Positions 18,475-27,402 of a DNA stretch of 44,203 bases are shown here, in pieces. The notes below the pieces were generated by a model. The model had not been told where the DNA came from. It saw nothing but the letters and a program-made list of their open reading frames with translations, and made no database searches. The first letter of the stretch is position 1. Each line of letters starts with the position of its first letter. Location of the stretch: contig CAYPWF010000032.1 of assembly GCA_964414345.1 (NCBI GenBank), forward strand, positions 1 to 44,203. Reading direction: 5' to 3'. This stretch comes from Desulfocorpusculum sp964414345. GTDB lineage: Bacteria > Desulfobacterota > Desulfocorpusculales > Desulfocorpusculum. Both the position numbers and the translations under genes were made by a program.

Positions 18475-19251
18475 TTGAGGAAGGTACATCCCACGGCCAT
18501 GGTGCATCCGGGAGCCCAATTGGATCCCGAGGTGGAAATAGGGCCGTACTGTTATGTGGGCGATAAGGTCAGCATAGAGGCAGGCACCCGCATATGCGAC
18601 CATGCCAGGGTGGAAGGCTGGACCCGTATCGGCAAGGGGTGTCAGCTCTATCCCTTTGCCGTAGTGGGAGCCGCCCCCCAAGATTTGAAATACAAAGGGG
18701 AACCCACGGAGCTGATTGTTGGGCCCAGGAACATCTTCAGGGAGTTCTGCACCATCCATCGCGGAACCGTCTCTGGAGGGGGCCGAACCATCATAGGCTC
18801 TGACAACGTTTTTATGGCTTACAGCCACGTAGCCCATGACTGCAAGATAGGCAACCATGTCATCTTGGCCAACGGGGCCACTTTGGCAGGGCACATAGAG
18901 ATTCAGGACCACGCCATCATAGGCGGATTGGTGGCCATCCACCAGTTCGTGCGTATAGGTGCATATGCCATGGTAGGGGGTTTCTCGGGCATAGCCCAAG
19001 ATGTGCCGCCCTATATGCTGGCCTCAGGGAGCAGGGCACGGCTTTACGGTCTTAATGTGGTTGGTTTAAAACGTCATGGCTTTTCCAAAGAGACCATCCA
19101 GGCCCTCCGAAGAGCCTATCGCATTCTTTTCCGTTCTGCTTTGGTTCTCCAGGTGGCAGTGGATAAAATTCGCCGGGAGCTTCCCTCTTTACCAGAAATA
19201 GAGAATCTGATCAGTTTTGTTCAGGAGTCCAAAAGGGGCATCTGTCGTTAG
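18475..19251 (+). CDS. lpxA: UDP-N-acetylglucosamine O-acyltransferase LpxA
   Basis: First enzyme of lipid A synthesis; transfers a 3-hydroxyacyl chain from ACP to the 3-position of UDP-GlcNAc. The 258-residue product has the left-handed beta-helix of hexapeptide repeats (about 1-190) and a C-terminal helical part. The catalytic histidine is H121 in YSHVAHDC. The sequence has the family landmarks APQDLKYKGEPTELIVG and REFCTIHRGT. The start is TTG with GGGGAGGA 4-5 nt upstream. The acceptor (GlcNAc or a 3-amino analogue) cannot be decided by reading alone. This matters because a GnnA-like oxidoreductase lies downstream. Confidence 0.96.
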   Translation: MRKVHPTAMVHPGAQLDPEVEIGPYCYVGDKVSIEAGTRICDHARVEGWTRIGKGCQLYPFAVVGAAPQDLKYKGEPTELIVGPRNIFREFCTIHRGTVSGGGRTIIGSDNVFMAYSHVAHDCKIGNHVILANGATLAGHIEIQDHAIIGGLVAIHQFVRIGAYAMVGGFSGIAQDVPPYMLASGSRARLYGLNVVGLKRHGFSKETIQALRRAYRILFRSALVLQVAVDKIRRELPSLPEIENLISFVQESKRGICR

Positions 19252-19396
19252 GCCGAAAGAGGGCTTTGGGATGGGAGGCGTTACCGTTGGGCTCTTTAGG
19301 CGGCTGCCCGGCCCCGAAGTCTCTAGGCCCAGAGAGTTTGCTTGGCTGGCATTGTTCACAAGCCTGGAGGATGCTGGCTATCTTGAGGTCATGACA

Positions 19397-19525
19397 GGAT
19401 AAATGGATTCATGCTCAAAAATAAACTGATTTTCCCCTGGATTCGGGACGGGTTTGAGTCGGAATATGTGGAAGTTTTCTTGGGGTGCTGAGCGGAGTTC
19501 CCAAGGTGAGGAGTTTTGAGGTGTA
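19397..19525 (+). repeat. Intergenic repeat family, copy 2
   Basis: This lies in the 301-bp gap between lpxA and lpxI. It aligns with the copies at 40531 and 42357. Shared blocks in order are GGATAAA, GCTCAAAA, TGATTTT, a CCCTGG block, GGTTTGAGTCGGAATATG and a GGGG...CCCAAG hairpin region. The 3' hairpin is diverged (CTTGGG pairing with CCCAAG). The remaining part of the gap (19252-19396) shows no gene; a 61-codon frame through it has no family features. Confidence 0.55.
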
Positions 19526-19552
19526 AGCCAGCTCAGGGACGAGGGTGGAAAA

Positions 19553-20416
19553 ATGGATTCTTCCTGGTTTGAAAGGCTCATGCAGGAACAGGAAGTTGTG
19601 GGAGTGATAGCCGGCAATGGTCCACTTCCGGTAATTTTTGCAGAGAAGGCGAGAGCCATGGGGCTCAAAGTAGTGGCAGTGGCCCACAGAGGCGAGAGCC
19701 TGCCAGAGCTGCAGCAGGTGGCAGGCTTTGTAAGATGGATAAGAGTGGGTGAGCTGAGGAAGCTGGTTGAAACTTTTAAGGAGAATCATGTGAAAAGCGT
19801 CCTCCTTCTAGGCGGAATAGACAAGAAAAGAGCCCTCAAAGAGCTTTGTTTGGATGAGTGGGCGCTGAAACTAATCCAAAGGCTGCAAGCAAGGGGGGAC
19901 GACAGTCTGCTGGGTGCCTTGGCTGCAGAGCTGGAGTCCCATGGGATTGGGGTGCTCAGCTCTCATGAGCTTCTCTCCTCATGGCTGGCTCCTGAGGGGC
20001 TTATCACCAAAGAGGCCCCCACAGAGCAGCAATTGGCTGATGTAAGACTTGGGATTCAAGCCCTGCAGGCCATCGGAACCCTGGACATCGGCCAGACTGT
20101 GGTCTTGAAGGAAGGCGTGATCCTAGCAGTGGAGGCCATTGAGGGAACGGACCGTGCTATCCGCAGGGCAGGCGGCTTGGGAGGACCCGGAGCGGTGGTG
20201 GTCAAGGGAAGCAAGCCGAATCAGGACATGCGCTTCGATGTGCCCGTAGTGGGGCCCAACACAATTGCCACCATGGCCCAGGTGGGGGCTCGGGTCTTGG
20301 CCTTGGAGGCTGAGAGAACTTTGCTCTTGAACCCAACCGAGGTGGTTGGGATGGCTCAGGAAAGGGACATAGTGCTCATGGGCTGGAAAGCGGGGGGAAG
20401 GCATGGGAAGGATTAG
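19553..20416 (+). CDS. lpxI: UDP-2,3-diacylglucosamine pyrophosphatase LpxI
   Basis: Hydrolyses UDP-2,3-diacylglucosamine to lipid X and UMP. LpxI is the functional replacement for LpxH, first described in Caulobacter, and the two are unrelated in sequence. The 287-residue product has the two-domain LpxI layout. The N-terminal half has VIAGNGPLPVIFAEKARAMG and LLLGGIDKK. The C-terminal catalytic half has EGVILAVEAIEGTDRAIRRA, KGSKPNQDMRFDVPVVG and the aspartate-rich DMRFD segment. The ATG is preceded by GAGGGTGG. It overlaps the next gene by 14 nt. No lpxH is seen in the window. Confidence 0.94.
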   Translation: MDSSWFERLMQEQEVVGVIAGNGPLPVIFAEKARAMGLKVVAVAHRGESLPELQQVAGFVRWIRVGELRKLVETFKENHVKSVLLLGGIDKKRALKELCLDEWALKLIQRLQARGDDSLLGALAAELESHGIGVLSSHELLSSWLAPEGLITKEAPTEQQLADVRLGIQALQAIGTLDIGQTVVLKEGVILAVEAIEGTDRAIRRAGGLGGPGAVVVKGSKPNQDMRFDVPVVGPNTIATMAQVGARVLALEAERTLLLNPTEVVGMAQERDIVLMGWKAGGRHGKD

Positions 20417-21395
20417 AACCGCAGTAGTGGGAGCCGGATACCTGGGTCGTTTCCACGCCCTCAAGTACGCAAGGCTGCCCCAGGCGGAACTGATAGCTGT
20501 TGTGGATCTGCTGCCTGAGCGGGCCAAGGCTGTGGCCAGGGAAACCGGTGCCCAGCCCATGATGGATTTCAGAGAGCTCCCAGGACTAGTGGACGCGGTA
20601 ACCGTGGCCGTCCCCACCACGGACCACCACAGGGTGGCAACCTGGCTCATGCAGGCAGGCATCCATGTGCTTGTGGAAAAGCCTATGGCCGCCACACTGC
20701 AACAGGCTCAGGAAATGGTAGATCTTTGTTCCAGTAAGGGTTTGGTGCTGCAAGTGGGGCATCTGGAAAGGTTCAATCCGATTTGGCAGCAGGTGAGGGG
20801 CAAGGTGAGAAATCCCCTTTTCCTGGAATGCGAAAGGATCAGTCCTTACCCAGGGCGAGGCACGGATGTGGACGTGGTCTTGGATCTGATGATACACGAT
20901 ATAGATCTGGTGCTGGATGTAATGGGGGAAACTCCCCTGGAGGTGGACGCCATAGGAGTACCTGTCCTGACCCAAAGTTGTGACATGGTCAGTGCAAGAC
21001 TCCGTTTTCCCAGGGGGCGGGTGGCAAGTCTTACAGCCAGCAGGGTTTCGGCCAAAAGCCTGAGGAAGATAAGGATCTTTCAACCAGATGCATATATTTC
21101 AGTGGATTGCGGCCGGACAGAAGCCCAGATATTCAGAAAACTTCCTCCAGAGGTGCCAGGAGCTCTTCCCAGAATCACGGGTGAAAAACTGCAGGTGGAG
21201 CAGGGTGATGCCCTCATGGAGGAGGTACGCTCCTTTGTACAGGCAGTGCTGAGTGGGGGGAAACCAGTTGTGGACGGCTTAACAGCCATTAGGTGTTTGG
21301 AGGTTGCCCTAGCTGTCCGCTCAAGCGTGGAAAAGAATCTTCCCCAAGATCTAAGAGCGTTTCTTTGCGGGAAACCTGAAGCTGCGAGCCTATAA
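20403..21395 (+). CDS. Gfo/Idh/MocA-family oxidoreductase (GnnA-like position)
   Basis: NAD(P)-dependent sugar oxidoreductase of 330 residues. The N-terminal Rossmann fold has GAGYLG (residues 10-15) and the family LVEKPMA motif near 95. The substrate domain has GHLERFNP near 120 and a DLMIHDIDLV segment with the conserved H/D pair. It lies between lpxI and lpxB. In Acidithiobacillus and Leptospira a similarly placed oxidoreductase (GnnA) plus an aminotransferase (GnnB) makes UDP-GlcNAc3N for amide-linked lipid A. The order lpxI-oxidoreductase-lpxB is common in deltaproteobacteria. Here no aminotransferase is adjacent, so the substrate is unproven and I give no symbol. The ATG lies inside the end of lpxI (14-nt overlap). 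Confidence 0.85.
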   Translation: MGRIRTAVVGAGYLGRFHALKYARLPQAELIAVVDLLPERAKAVARETGAQPMMDFRELPGLVDAVTVAVPTTDHHRVATWLMQAGIHVLVEKPMAATLQQAQEMVDLCSSKGLVLQVGHLERFNPIWQQVRGKVRNPLFLECERISPYPGRGTDVDVVLDLMIHDIDLVLDVMGETPLEVDAIGVPVLTQSCDMVSARLRFPRGRVASLTASRVSAKSLRKIRIFQPDAYISVDCGRTEAQIFRKLPPEVPGALPRITGEKLQVEQGDALMEEVRSFVQAVLSGGKPVVDGLTAIRCLEVALAVRSSVEKNLPQDLRAFLCGKPEAASL

Positions 21396-21401
21396 AGACC
21401 C

Positions 21402-22589
21402 ATGAACGTGAAGGGCCAGGTTTTGATGGTGGCCGGAGAGCCTTCCGGAGACCTGCATGCAGCGCATGTGGCAAAAGCGCTAAAGGGGATCTGTCCGGAG
21501 CTGAAGCTTTTCGGCATGGGCGGCATGCACATGGGGGAGGCTGGAGTTGAGCTTCTGGTGGAGATCTCCGGAGTCTCGGTGGTGGGGATCTTGGAGGTGC
21601 TGTACCACATTAAGGCAGTCTTGAGGGCCCGCCGAAGGCTGCTTCGGGCAATTCAAGAAAGGAAGCCAACCCTTGCCATTCTTGTGGATTTCCCGGATTT
21701 CAACCTCTGGCTGGCAAGAGCTCTCAAGAAGCTGGGAGTTCCAATCCTTTACTACATAGCCCCGCAGGCCTGGGCCTGGAGAAGAGGGAGAGTCAGGCTC
21801 ATGGCTGAGCTTGTGGAAAGACTGGCAGTGATTTTGCCTTTTGAGCAGGAATTCTTTCAAGCAGGTGGGGTGGCAGCCAAGTATGTAGGGCATCCTCTCT
21901 TGGAGCAGATCAGCCAAGAGGGCTCTAGAGAACAGGCCATGGAAGTCTTGGGACTGGATCCTGAGACTCAAGTACTGGGACTATTGCCCGGGAGTCGTTC
22001 CAAGGAGGTGGAGCGGATTCTACCAGTAATGCTGGAGGCGGCGGAAATTCTGACAAAAAGGATCCCCGGGCTCACAACGGTTGTGGCTCTCTCCCCCGCC
22101 CTGGAAGCTGAACCGGTTCGGAGCAGGGCCGAGGAGATTTTTCCAGGGGCAAAGCTGATCCAAGGGCGGACTCATGCTGTATTGCGTGCATCAACAGTTG
22201 CGGCCGTGGCTTCGGGAACCGCTACTTTGGAAGCAGCATTGCTGGGTGTCCCGATGGTGGTTGTGTACAGGGCCTCCTGGGTGAGCTATGTTCTGGCAAG
22301 GGCTCTAGTGAGAGTGAATCATGTTTCCCTGGTGAACATATTGGCCGGCCGAGAGGTGGTTCCAGAGTTGATCCAGCGGGATTTGAGTGCCCAGAGACTG
22401 GCTAGGGAACTCCTGGATCTTCTGGGGGATTCCTCGCGCCGTAGCCTTATGCAAGAGGCGATGGCCAGCCTGGCCCATGAGCTAGGCGCCCAGCGGGCCA
22501 GCCTCAATGTGGCGGGGATGGCTGCAGAGATGCTAGGGGGGAGGCTCCTGGGGGTTTCATTGGGAAGCGGGCAAGGAGTAAAAGAGTGA
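21402..22589 (+). CDS. lpxB: Lipid-A-disaccharide synthase LpxB
   Basis: GT19 glycosyltransferase at the inner membrane that joins lipid X to UDP-2,3-diacylglucosamine. The 395-residue product has the family start VAGEPSGDLHAAHVAKAL. It also has FGMGGMHMGEAG, YYIAPQAWAWRRGR, YVGHPLL, LLPGSRSKEVERILPVM and ASGTATLEAAL. It follows the oxidoreductase stop by 6 nt with a weak Shine-Dalgarno. Its own stop overlaps the msbA GTG start. Confidence 0.97.
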   Translation: MNVKGQVLMVAGEPSGDLHAAHVAKALKGICPELKLFGMGGMHMGEAGVELLVEISGVSVVGILEVLYHIKAVLRARRRLLRAIQERKPTLAILVDFPDFNLWLARALKKLGVPILYYIAPQAWAWRRGRVRLMAELVERLAVILPFEQEFFQAGGVAAKYVGHPLLEQISQEGSREQAMEVLGLDPETQVLGLLPGSRSKEVERILPVMLEAAEILTKRIPGLTTVVALSPALEAEPVRSRAEEIFPGAKLIQGRTHAVLRASTVAAVASGTATLEAALLGVPMVVVYRASWVSYVLARALVRVNHVSLVNILAGREVVPELIQRDLSAQRLARELLDLLGDSSRRSLMQEAMASLAHELGAQRASLNVAGMAAEMLGGRLLGVSLGSGQGVKE

Positions 22590-24352
22590 CTATCTACTTG
22601 AGGCTCCTAGGTTTTGTGCGACCGTATGTGAAAAGGCTGGCAGGAGCCGTGGCCTGCATGGGGGTCTACTCGGGCTTCTCAGGTGCCCTGGCCTGGCTTG
22701 TGAAGCCTGTGGTGGACAGGATTTTTGTGGAGCAGGATGCGGCAATGTTGGCACTGCTCCCTCTGGCGGTGCTGGGGGTGAGCGTTGGGAAGGGCTTGGC
22801 GGATTACGGGCAGGCCTACCTTATGGCCTGGGTGGGCCAACGCGTCATTGCGGATGTAAGGGAAAAGGTGTACTCCCATCTACAGGATCTTTCCCTTTCC
22901 TTTTTTCACAGAAATCCAACAGGGCAGCTCATTTCAAGGATCACCAATGATGTGAATCTGCTCCACGGCACAGTGACGGATGCCGTGACCGGATTTCTAA
23001 AGGATGTGCTCACCATCCTTGCCCTAGTGGGGGTGATCTTCCACAATGATTGGCTCCTGGCTACAGTCTCTCTGGTTGTATTCCCGGCAGCCGTTGCCCC
23101 CCTTGCAAAAATGGGCAGGCGGATAAGGGGTTTCAGCCGAAAATCGCAGATCCAGATGGGCTCCTTGACCACCATACTCCACGAGGTGCTCTCAGGGCAG
23201 TCCATAGTGAAGGCGTTTTGCCAGGAAGGTCGGGAAAAGGAACGATTCTCAAAGGAGAATAAGGCGCTTTTTCGCACTCTCATGAAGCGTTACCGGATTC
23301 GAGCCCTTTCCTCACCCTTGATGGAGACCTTGGGAGGAGTCGGGGCCGCGGCAGCCATCTATGTGGGCGGCTACAGGGTACTGCACGGGGAGATGACCAC
23401 TGGTGCTTTTTTCTCATTCATAGCCGCACTGGGGATGCTCTACGAGCCCATAAAAAGATTGAACAAGTTGAACCTGCTGGTTCAGGAAGGCATGGCGGCA
23501 GCAGAGCGCATTTTCCAGGTCTTGGATGAGCAGCCGGAGATAAAAGAAATACCAGGGGCAAGGGTCCTGGCCCCTATTAGTCGAGAAATAGAGCTCAGAG
23601 GTGTCAGCTTCGGATACGGAAAGGAGTTGGTGCTTTCTGATGTGAATCTTCGCATCTCAAGAGGCGAGGTGGTGGCTTTGGTGGGGGAAAGCGGAGGAGG
23701 TAAGACAACTTTGGCACACTTGATCCCCCGTTTTTTCGACCCCACCAAGGGAGTGGTAATGGTGGACGGCAACGACGTGAGGGAGGTGACCTTAGCATCT
23801 CTAAGGGGGCAGATAGCCTTGGTCACCCAACACACAGTGCTTTTTAACGACACGGTGCTCAACAATATAGCCTACGGCCGACCCCAGGCTTCCATGGAAG
23901 AGATAAGGGCTGCAGCCGTGGCGGCAAATGCCCACGGTTTTATAGAAACGCTTCCCGAGGGTTATCAGACGGTCATCGGGGAGGCAGGGACAAAGCTCTC
24001 GGGAGGTGAGCGCCAGAGGCTTTGCATCGCAAGAGCGCTTCTAAAAGACGCCCCCATCCTTATCCTTGACGAGGCAACCTCTTCGCTGGATTCGGAGTCT
24101 GAAGAAGAGGTTCAAAAGGCCTTGGAGGTGTTGATGCGCGGCAGGACCGTGTTGGTCATAGCTCACCGTCTCTCTACAGTGAGAAATGCCCACCGCATTG
24201 TGGTGATAAAAGGGGGTCGAATCGTGGAGGAAGGAGACCACCAGAGCCTGCTGGAACTGGGGGGGGAATACGCCCGGCTTTACAGGATCCAAGCCGACTC
24301 CATGGGAAGCGAGCAGCCTCGACCCACTGGTATGAAAGGGGAGCCTAAGTGA
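22586..24352 (+). CDS. msbA: Lipid A export ABC transporter MsbA
   Basis: Inner-membrane half-transporter that flips lipid A-core to the periplasmic face. The 588-residue product has a six-helix transmembrane domain (about 1-310) and a nucleotide-binding domain. The latter carries Walker A GESGGGKTT, Q-loop VTQHTVLFNDTV, signature KLSGGERQRL, Walker B ILILDEATSSLD and the H-loop IAHRLSTV. The position between lpxB and waaA supports MsbA rather than a drug exporter. The GTG start overlaps the lpxB stop (GTGA), and its stop overlaps the next GTG in the same way. Confidence 0.93.
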   Translation: MTIYLRLLGFVRPYVKRLAGAVACMGVYSGFSGALAWLVKPVVDRIFVEQDAAMLALLPLAVLGVSVGKGLADYGQAYLMAWVGQRVIADVREKVYSHLQDLSLSFFHRNPTGQLISRITNDVNLLHGTVTDAVTGFLKDVLTILALVGVIFHNDWLLATVSLVVFPAAVAPLAKMGRRIRGFSRKSQIQMGSLTTILHEVLSGQSIVKAFCQEGREKERFSKENKALFRTLMKRYRIRALSSPLMETLGGVGAAAAIYVGGYRVLHGEMTTGAFFSFIAALGMLYEPIKRLNKLNLLVQEGMAAAERIFQVLDEQPEIKEIPGARVLAPISREIELRGVSFGYGKELVLSDVNLRISRGEVVALVGESGGGKTTLAHLIPRFFDPTKGVVMVDGNDVREVTLASLRGQIALVTQHTVLFNDTVLNNIAYGRPQASMEEIRAAAVAANAHGFIETLPEGYQTVIGEAGTKLSGGERQRLCIARALLKDAPILILDEATSSLDSESEEEVQKALEVLMRGRTVLVIAHRLSTVRNAHRIVVIKGGRIVEEGDHQSLLELGGEYARLYRIQADSMGSEQPRPTGMKGEPK

Positions 24353-25032
24353 GTTCGCCACTCCTTCGCTCATTGGGTGTGAGAGGGCTGCCTCCCTTTA
24401 TCTACTGGTTGTTAAGGGGGGTGGGAAGAAGTATTCGTTGGGTGGAATTAAATCCCGAGCCTGCCAGAAGTCTTTGGCTGGGCGGGCAGAGGGTGATCTT
24501 GGCCTTTTGGCACAACCGCATGTTGATGGCGCCGTTTTTTTACAGGGGAAGAGGGCTCAGGATTCTCATCAGCCGACATACAGATGGAGAGATCATCCGT
24601 CGGGTGATGCTTTATTTTGGTTTTGGTAGCGTTAGGGGATCCAGCACTAGAGGGGGGGCTGAGGCCTTCAGAGCCTTGCTCAGAAGCGTGGAGCAAGGCA
24701 AGGACATAGTCATAACCCCTGACGGGCCCAGGGGGCCTCGTTATAAGGTGCAAAGGGGAATTGTGGAACTGGCTTGGAAAACAGGCCTACCCATCATTGC
24801 TGTCTCTTTTAGCACAAGGCATCGTATTGAAATACCGAGCTGGGACGGGCTTGTCTTGCCCAGACCGTTTACCCAGGGGGTGTTCATCTGGGATCATCCT
24901 CTTTGGGTGCCTCCCCAGGCCGACTCTTCCCAAAGAGAGTTCCTGCGTGAAGCTCTGGAAGAAAGAATGAAACTCATAACCCAGGCAGCTGACGAATACT
25001 TTGGTGTTTTAGAAAAGCGGGAAGGTTCTTGA
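24349..25032 (+). CDS. DUF374 lysophospholipid acyltransferase-like protein
   Basis: Putative membrane-associated acyltransferase of 227 residues, DUF374 family. Visible family motifs are ILAFWHNRMLM (residues 50-60) with the presumed catalytic His and LISRHTDGEIIRRV. These are followed by RGSSTRGGAEAFRALL and ITPDGPRGPRYKVQRGIVEL. It sits between msbA and waaA, as in many deltaproteobacteria. Classical LpxL/LpxM late acyltransferases are absent from the window, so this protein may add secondary acyl chains to lipid A. That role is inferred from position only. GTGA overlap upstream, TTGA overlap downstream. Confidence 0.85.
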   Translation: MSSPLLRSLGVRGLPPFIYWLLRGVGRSIRWVELNPEPARSLWLGGQRVILAFWHNRMLMAPFFYRGRGLRILISRHTDGEIIRRVMLYFGFGSVRGSSTRGGAEAFRALLRSVEQGKDIVITPDGPRGPRYKVQRGIVELAWKTGLPIIAVSFSTRHRIEIPSWDGLVLPRPFTQGVFIWDHPLWVPPQADSSQREFLREALEERMKLITQAADEYFGVLEKREGS

Positions 25033-26315
25033 AAGGCTTGCTCCTCCTTTACAACCTGACCCTCATGTCGGCTCTGGGATTAGGGAGCCCTCTATGGGTG
25101 CCCTTGTTGGCTTGGAGACCGCGGCTGCGCACGGGATTCTTTCCCAAACTGACCGGGAAAGCACCACTTCGCCAAGGCCACAGCCCCTCCCCCATATGGT
25201 TCCATGCTGTTTCGGTGGGGGAGGTCATGGCAAGCCTGCCCCTGATAAGAGCCTTGGCCTACTCCTTCAAAGACAGGGCTGTGTGGCTCTCCACAGTCAC
25301 TTCCACCGGGCAGGAAGTGGCCAAAGCCAAGGCTCAAGGCATCAGAGGCACCTTTTACCTTCCATATGATCTGCCATGGAGCGTGGGCAGGGCCATACAC
25401 AGGATGCGTCCAGCCCTTTTTGTGACTGCTGAAACTGAGATATGGCCCAACCTCCTTGTGAGCATGAAAGCCCGGGGGATCGCCTCGGCAATGGTAAACG
25501 GCCGCATATCAGATCGCTCCTTCCCGCGTTACAAAAGGTTTAAACCCCTGTTCAAGAAGGTGCTGGAGTGTTTCGAGGTCTTCTGTATGCAATCAAAGGA
25601 GTCAGCCGAACGAGTGTTGGCCATGGGTGCAGATCCTGAAAGGGTCCACGTCGTAGGGAACTTGAAGTTCGATATCTCTGTCGAGCCAGTGGAGGGATCT
25701 TATTGGAGGGGTTTGCTGGGTATACCCGAAGGGGCTCAAGTTTGGGTGGCCGGCAGCACACACCCTGGAGAGGAGGAAAAGATCCTGAATGCTTTTTTGA
25801 AGCTTTCAGCCAGGTGTCCACAACTCTACCTTGTGATCGCCCCCAGGGCCCCGGAGAGGTTCGGCGAAGTTGAAACCTTGGTGGCCTGCACTGGGGCTCC
25901 AGTGCGCAGAAGGAGCAGACCCGGGGAAACAGGGGCCAGGGTGATCCTGTTGGACAGCATTGGAGAGTTGGCTCAAATCTATTCTTTGGCCACAGTGGTC
26001 TTCGTGGGGGGAAGCCTCCAGAACAGGGGTGGCCACAACCCGCTGGAGGCCGCCTTGCACGGTAAGCCAGTGGTTTTCGGGCCCCACATGGAGAATTTTA
26101 GGGAAATAGCCTCCCTCTTGCTGCAAGCCCAAGCTGCCAGATCCATAGAAAACCAGGAGGAGTTAGTGCAGGTCGTAGAGGAGATCCTGGCCAAGCCTGA
26201 ACTGGGGGAAAAGATGGGCCAGAATGCCAAAGCAGTGCTTGCAGCCCACAAGGGAGCCACCCAAAGGACCATGCAGCTTTTGGAACCACTGCTGGAGAAT
26301 GACCCTTGGGCTTGA
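25029..26315 (+). CDS. waaA: 3-deoxy-D-manno-octulosonic acid transferase WaaA
   Basis: GT30 enzyme that attaches one or more Kdo residues from CMP-Kdo to lipid IVA at the inner membrane. The 428-residue product has an N-terminal membrane anchor (about 1-28). The sequence landmarks are WFHAVSVGEVMASLPL with the catalytic Glu, FYLPYDLPW, ETEIWPNLL, VNGRISDRSFPRY, VVGNLKFD, GSTHPGEEE and VFVGGSLQNRGGHNPLE. The start is TTG in a TTGA overlap with the acyltransferase stop; the N-terminus fits the family. The number of Kdo residues added cannot be read from sequence. Confidence 0.96.
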   Translation: MKGLLLLYNLTLMSALGLGSPLWVPLLAWRPRLRTGFFPKLTGKAPLRQGHSPSPIWFHAVSVGEVMASLPLIRALAYSFKDRAVWLSTVTSTGQEVAKAKAQGIRGTFYLPYDLPWSVGRAIHRMRPALFVTAETEIWPNLLVSMKARGIASAMVNGRISDRSFPRYKRFKPLFKKVLECFEVFCMQSKESAERVLAMGADPERVHVVGNLKFDISVEPVEGSYWRGLLGIPEGAQVWVAGSTHPGEEEKILNAFLKLSARCPQLYLVIAPRAPERFGEVETLVACTGAPVRRRSRPGETGARVILLDSIGELAQIYSLATVVFVGGSLQNRGGHNPLEAALHGKPVVFGPHMENFREIASLLLQAQAARSIENQEELVQVVEEILAKPELGEKMGQNAKAVLAAHKGATQRTMQLLEPLLENDPWA

Positions 26316-27373
26316 GGGCGGCTGTGGAGAGAAGGCTCAGGTTTGATGAGGAGTCCCGGGACAGGTGGGGAGGCTTACTGAAGTGCGCATCCTGGTTCTA
26401 TGAAGGTGCGGTTCGTCTAAGAAACAGATACTACGACCAGGGGCTCGGGCTTAGGAAACTTCCTGCCCCAGTGCTCTCTGTGGGGAACCTAACCGTGGGT
26501 GGAACCGGCAAGACCCCTTTGGTGATGCTCTTGGCCAGCAGACTCAGGGAAAAGGGCTTGAAGGTGACGGTCCTCTCCAGGGGCCACGGCAGATCAAAAA
26601 CCTCTGAAGTCATTCAGGTAAGCGCAGGCCATGGCAGCACAGTCTCACTAAAAGCTGCGGGCGATGAGCCTTATATGATGGCCCAGAAATTAGAAGGAGT
26701 GTCAGTTTGGGTTGGGGCCGACAGATTCAGGGTGGGTATGGCGGCTTGGGAAAAGGCTCCTCCTGATCTATTCCTTCTGGACGACGGTTTCCAGCACAGA
26801 AGACTGGGTCGTGATGTAGACTTTTTGGTGGCAAGGCTTCCAAGACCTTTTGGTAACAAAAAACTCTTACCGGCAGGTCCTCTGAGGGAGCCCCTGAGTT
26901 CTCTAAGAAGGGCTGATATGGTTGTCTTGACCGGGCAGAAAAGCATGGAGACCCATGCCGAGTGGATTCAAATAGGAAACCACATACCCGTTGTTAGGGC
27001 CTTCTTGAAGGCCAAAGCTCTAAGACCCGCCCAAGGAGGGGAGAGCTATCCATTGGAGTTCCTACAAGGCAAGAGAGCGGCCTTGGTTTGTGCCATCGGA
27101 CATCCCAAGGGTTTCCAGGAAATGGTCAGGCTGCTGGGGGCTGAGTCGGGCCCGTGCCTTTTTTTCCCGGACCATCACTGGTATACTCCCCAAGATATCA
27201 GTCGCATCAAGAACATGGCCAGAGATGCCGAAGTCGTCATAACAACCGAGAAAGATATTTGGAAGCTCAAAGAAACCGGTTTGCAAGTTCCCGGTCTAAT
27301 GGTCCTAGAGACGGAGCTGGAGATGGAAGATAGGGGGATCTTGGAGGCTTTTTTGAATTGCCTGTTGGTCTGA
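26306..27373 (+). CDS. lpxK: Tetraacyldisaccharide 4'-kinase LpxK
   Basis: Inner-membrane P-loop kinase that phosphorylates the lipid A disaccharide at 4'. The 355-residue product has the amphipathic N-terminal helix region and the P-loop VGNLTVGGTGKTPLV near 57-71. It also has SRGHGR, the GDEPYMMA segment, LDDGFQHRRLGRD and the C-terminal TTEKDIWKL. Two close TTG starts exist. The one at 26306 has GGAG 9 nt upstream. The one at 26312 makes a TTGA overlap with waaA. I kept the first. It directly precedes the core heptosyltransferase gene. Confidence 0.94.
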   Translation: MGLRAAVERRLRFDEESRDRWGGLLKCASWFYEGAVRLRNRYYDQGLGLRKLPAPVLSVGNLTVGGTGKTPLVMLLASRLREKGLKVTVLSRGHGRSKTSEVIQVSAGHGSTVSLKAAGDEPYMMAQKLEGVSVWVGADRFRVGMAAWEKAPPDLFLLDDGFQHRRLGRDVDFLVARLPRPFGNKKLLPAGPLREPLSSLRRADMVVLTGQKSMETHAEWIQIGNHIPVVRAFLKAKALRPAQGGESYPLEFLQGKRAALVCAIGHPKGFQEMVRLLGAESGPCLFFPDHHWYTPQDISRIKNMARDAEVVITTEKDIWKLKETGLQVPGLMVLETELEMEDRGILEAFLNCLLV

Positions 27374-27402
27374 GCAGGTCCTCCACTGAGTTGGAGAAGG
27401 GT

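Noticed and set aside
19217..19402. A 61-codon frame running out of lpxA into the gap before lpxI
   Set aside because: No ribosome site that fits, no family resemblance, and it ends in the repeat element.
20403..21395. Naming the Gfo/Idh oxidoreductase gnnA
   Set aside because: The position is suggestive, but no gnnB is adjacent and the family is too broad to assign the substrate from motifs.
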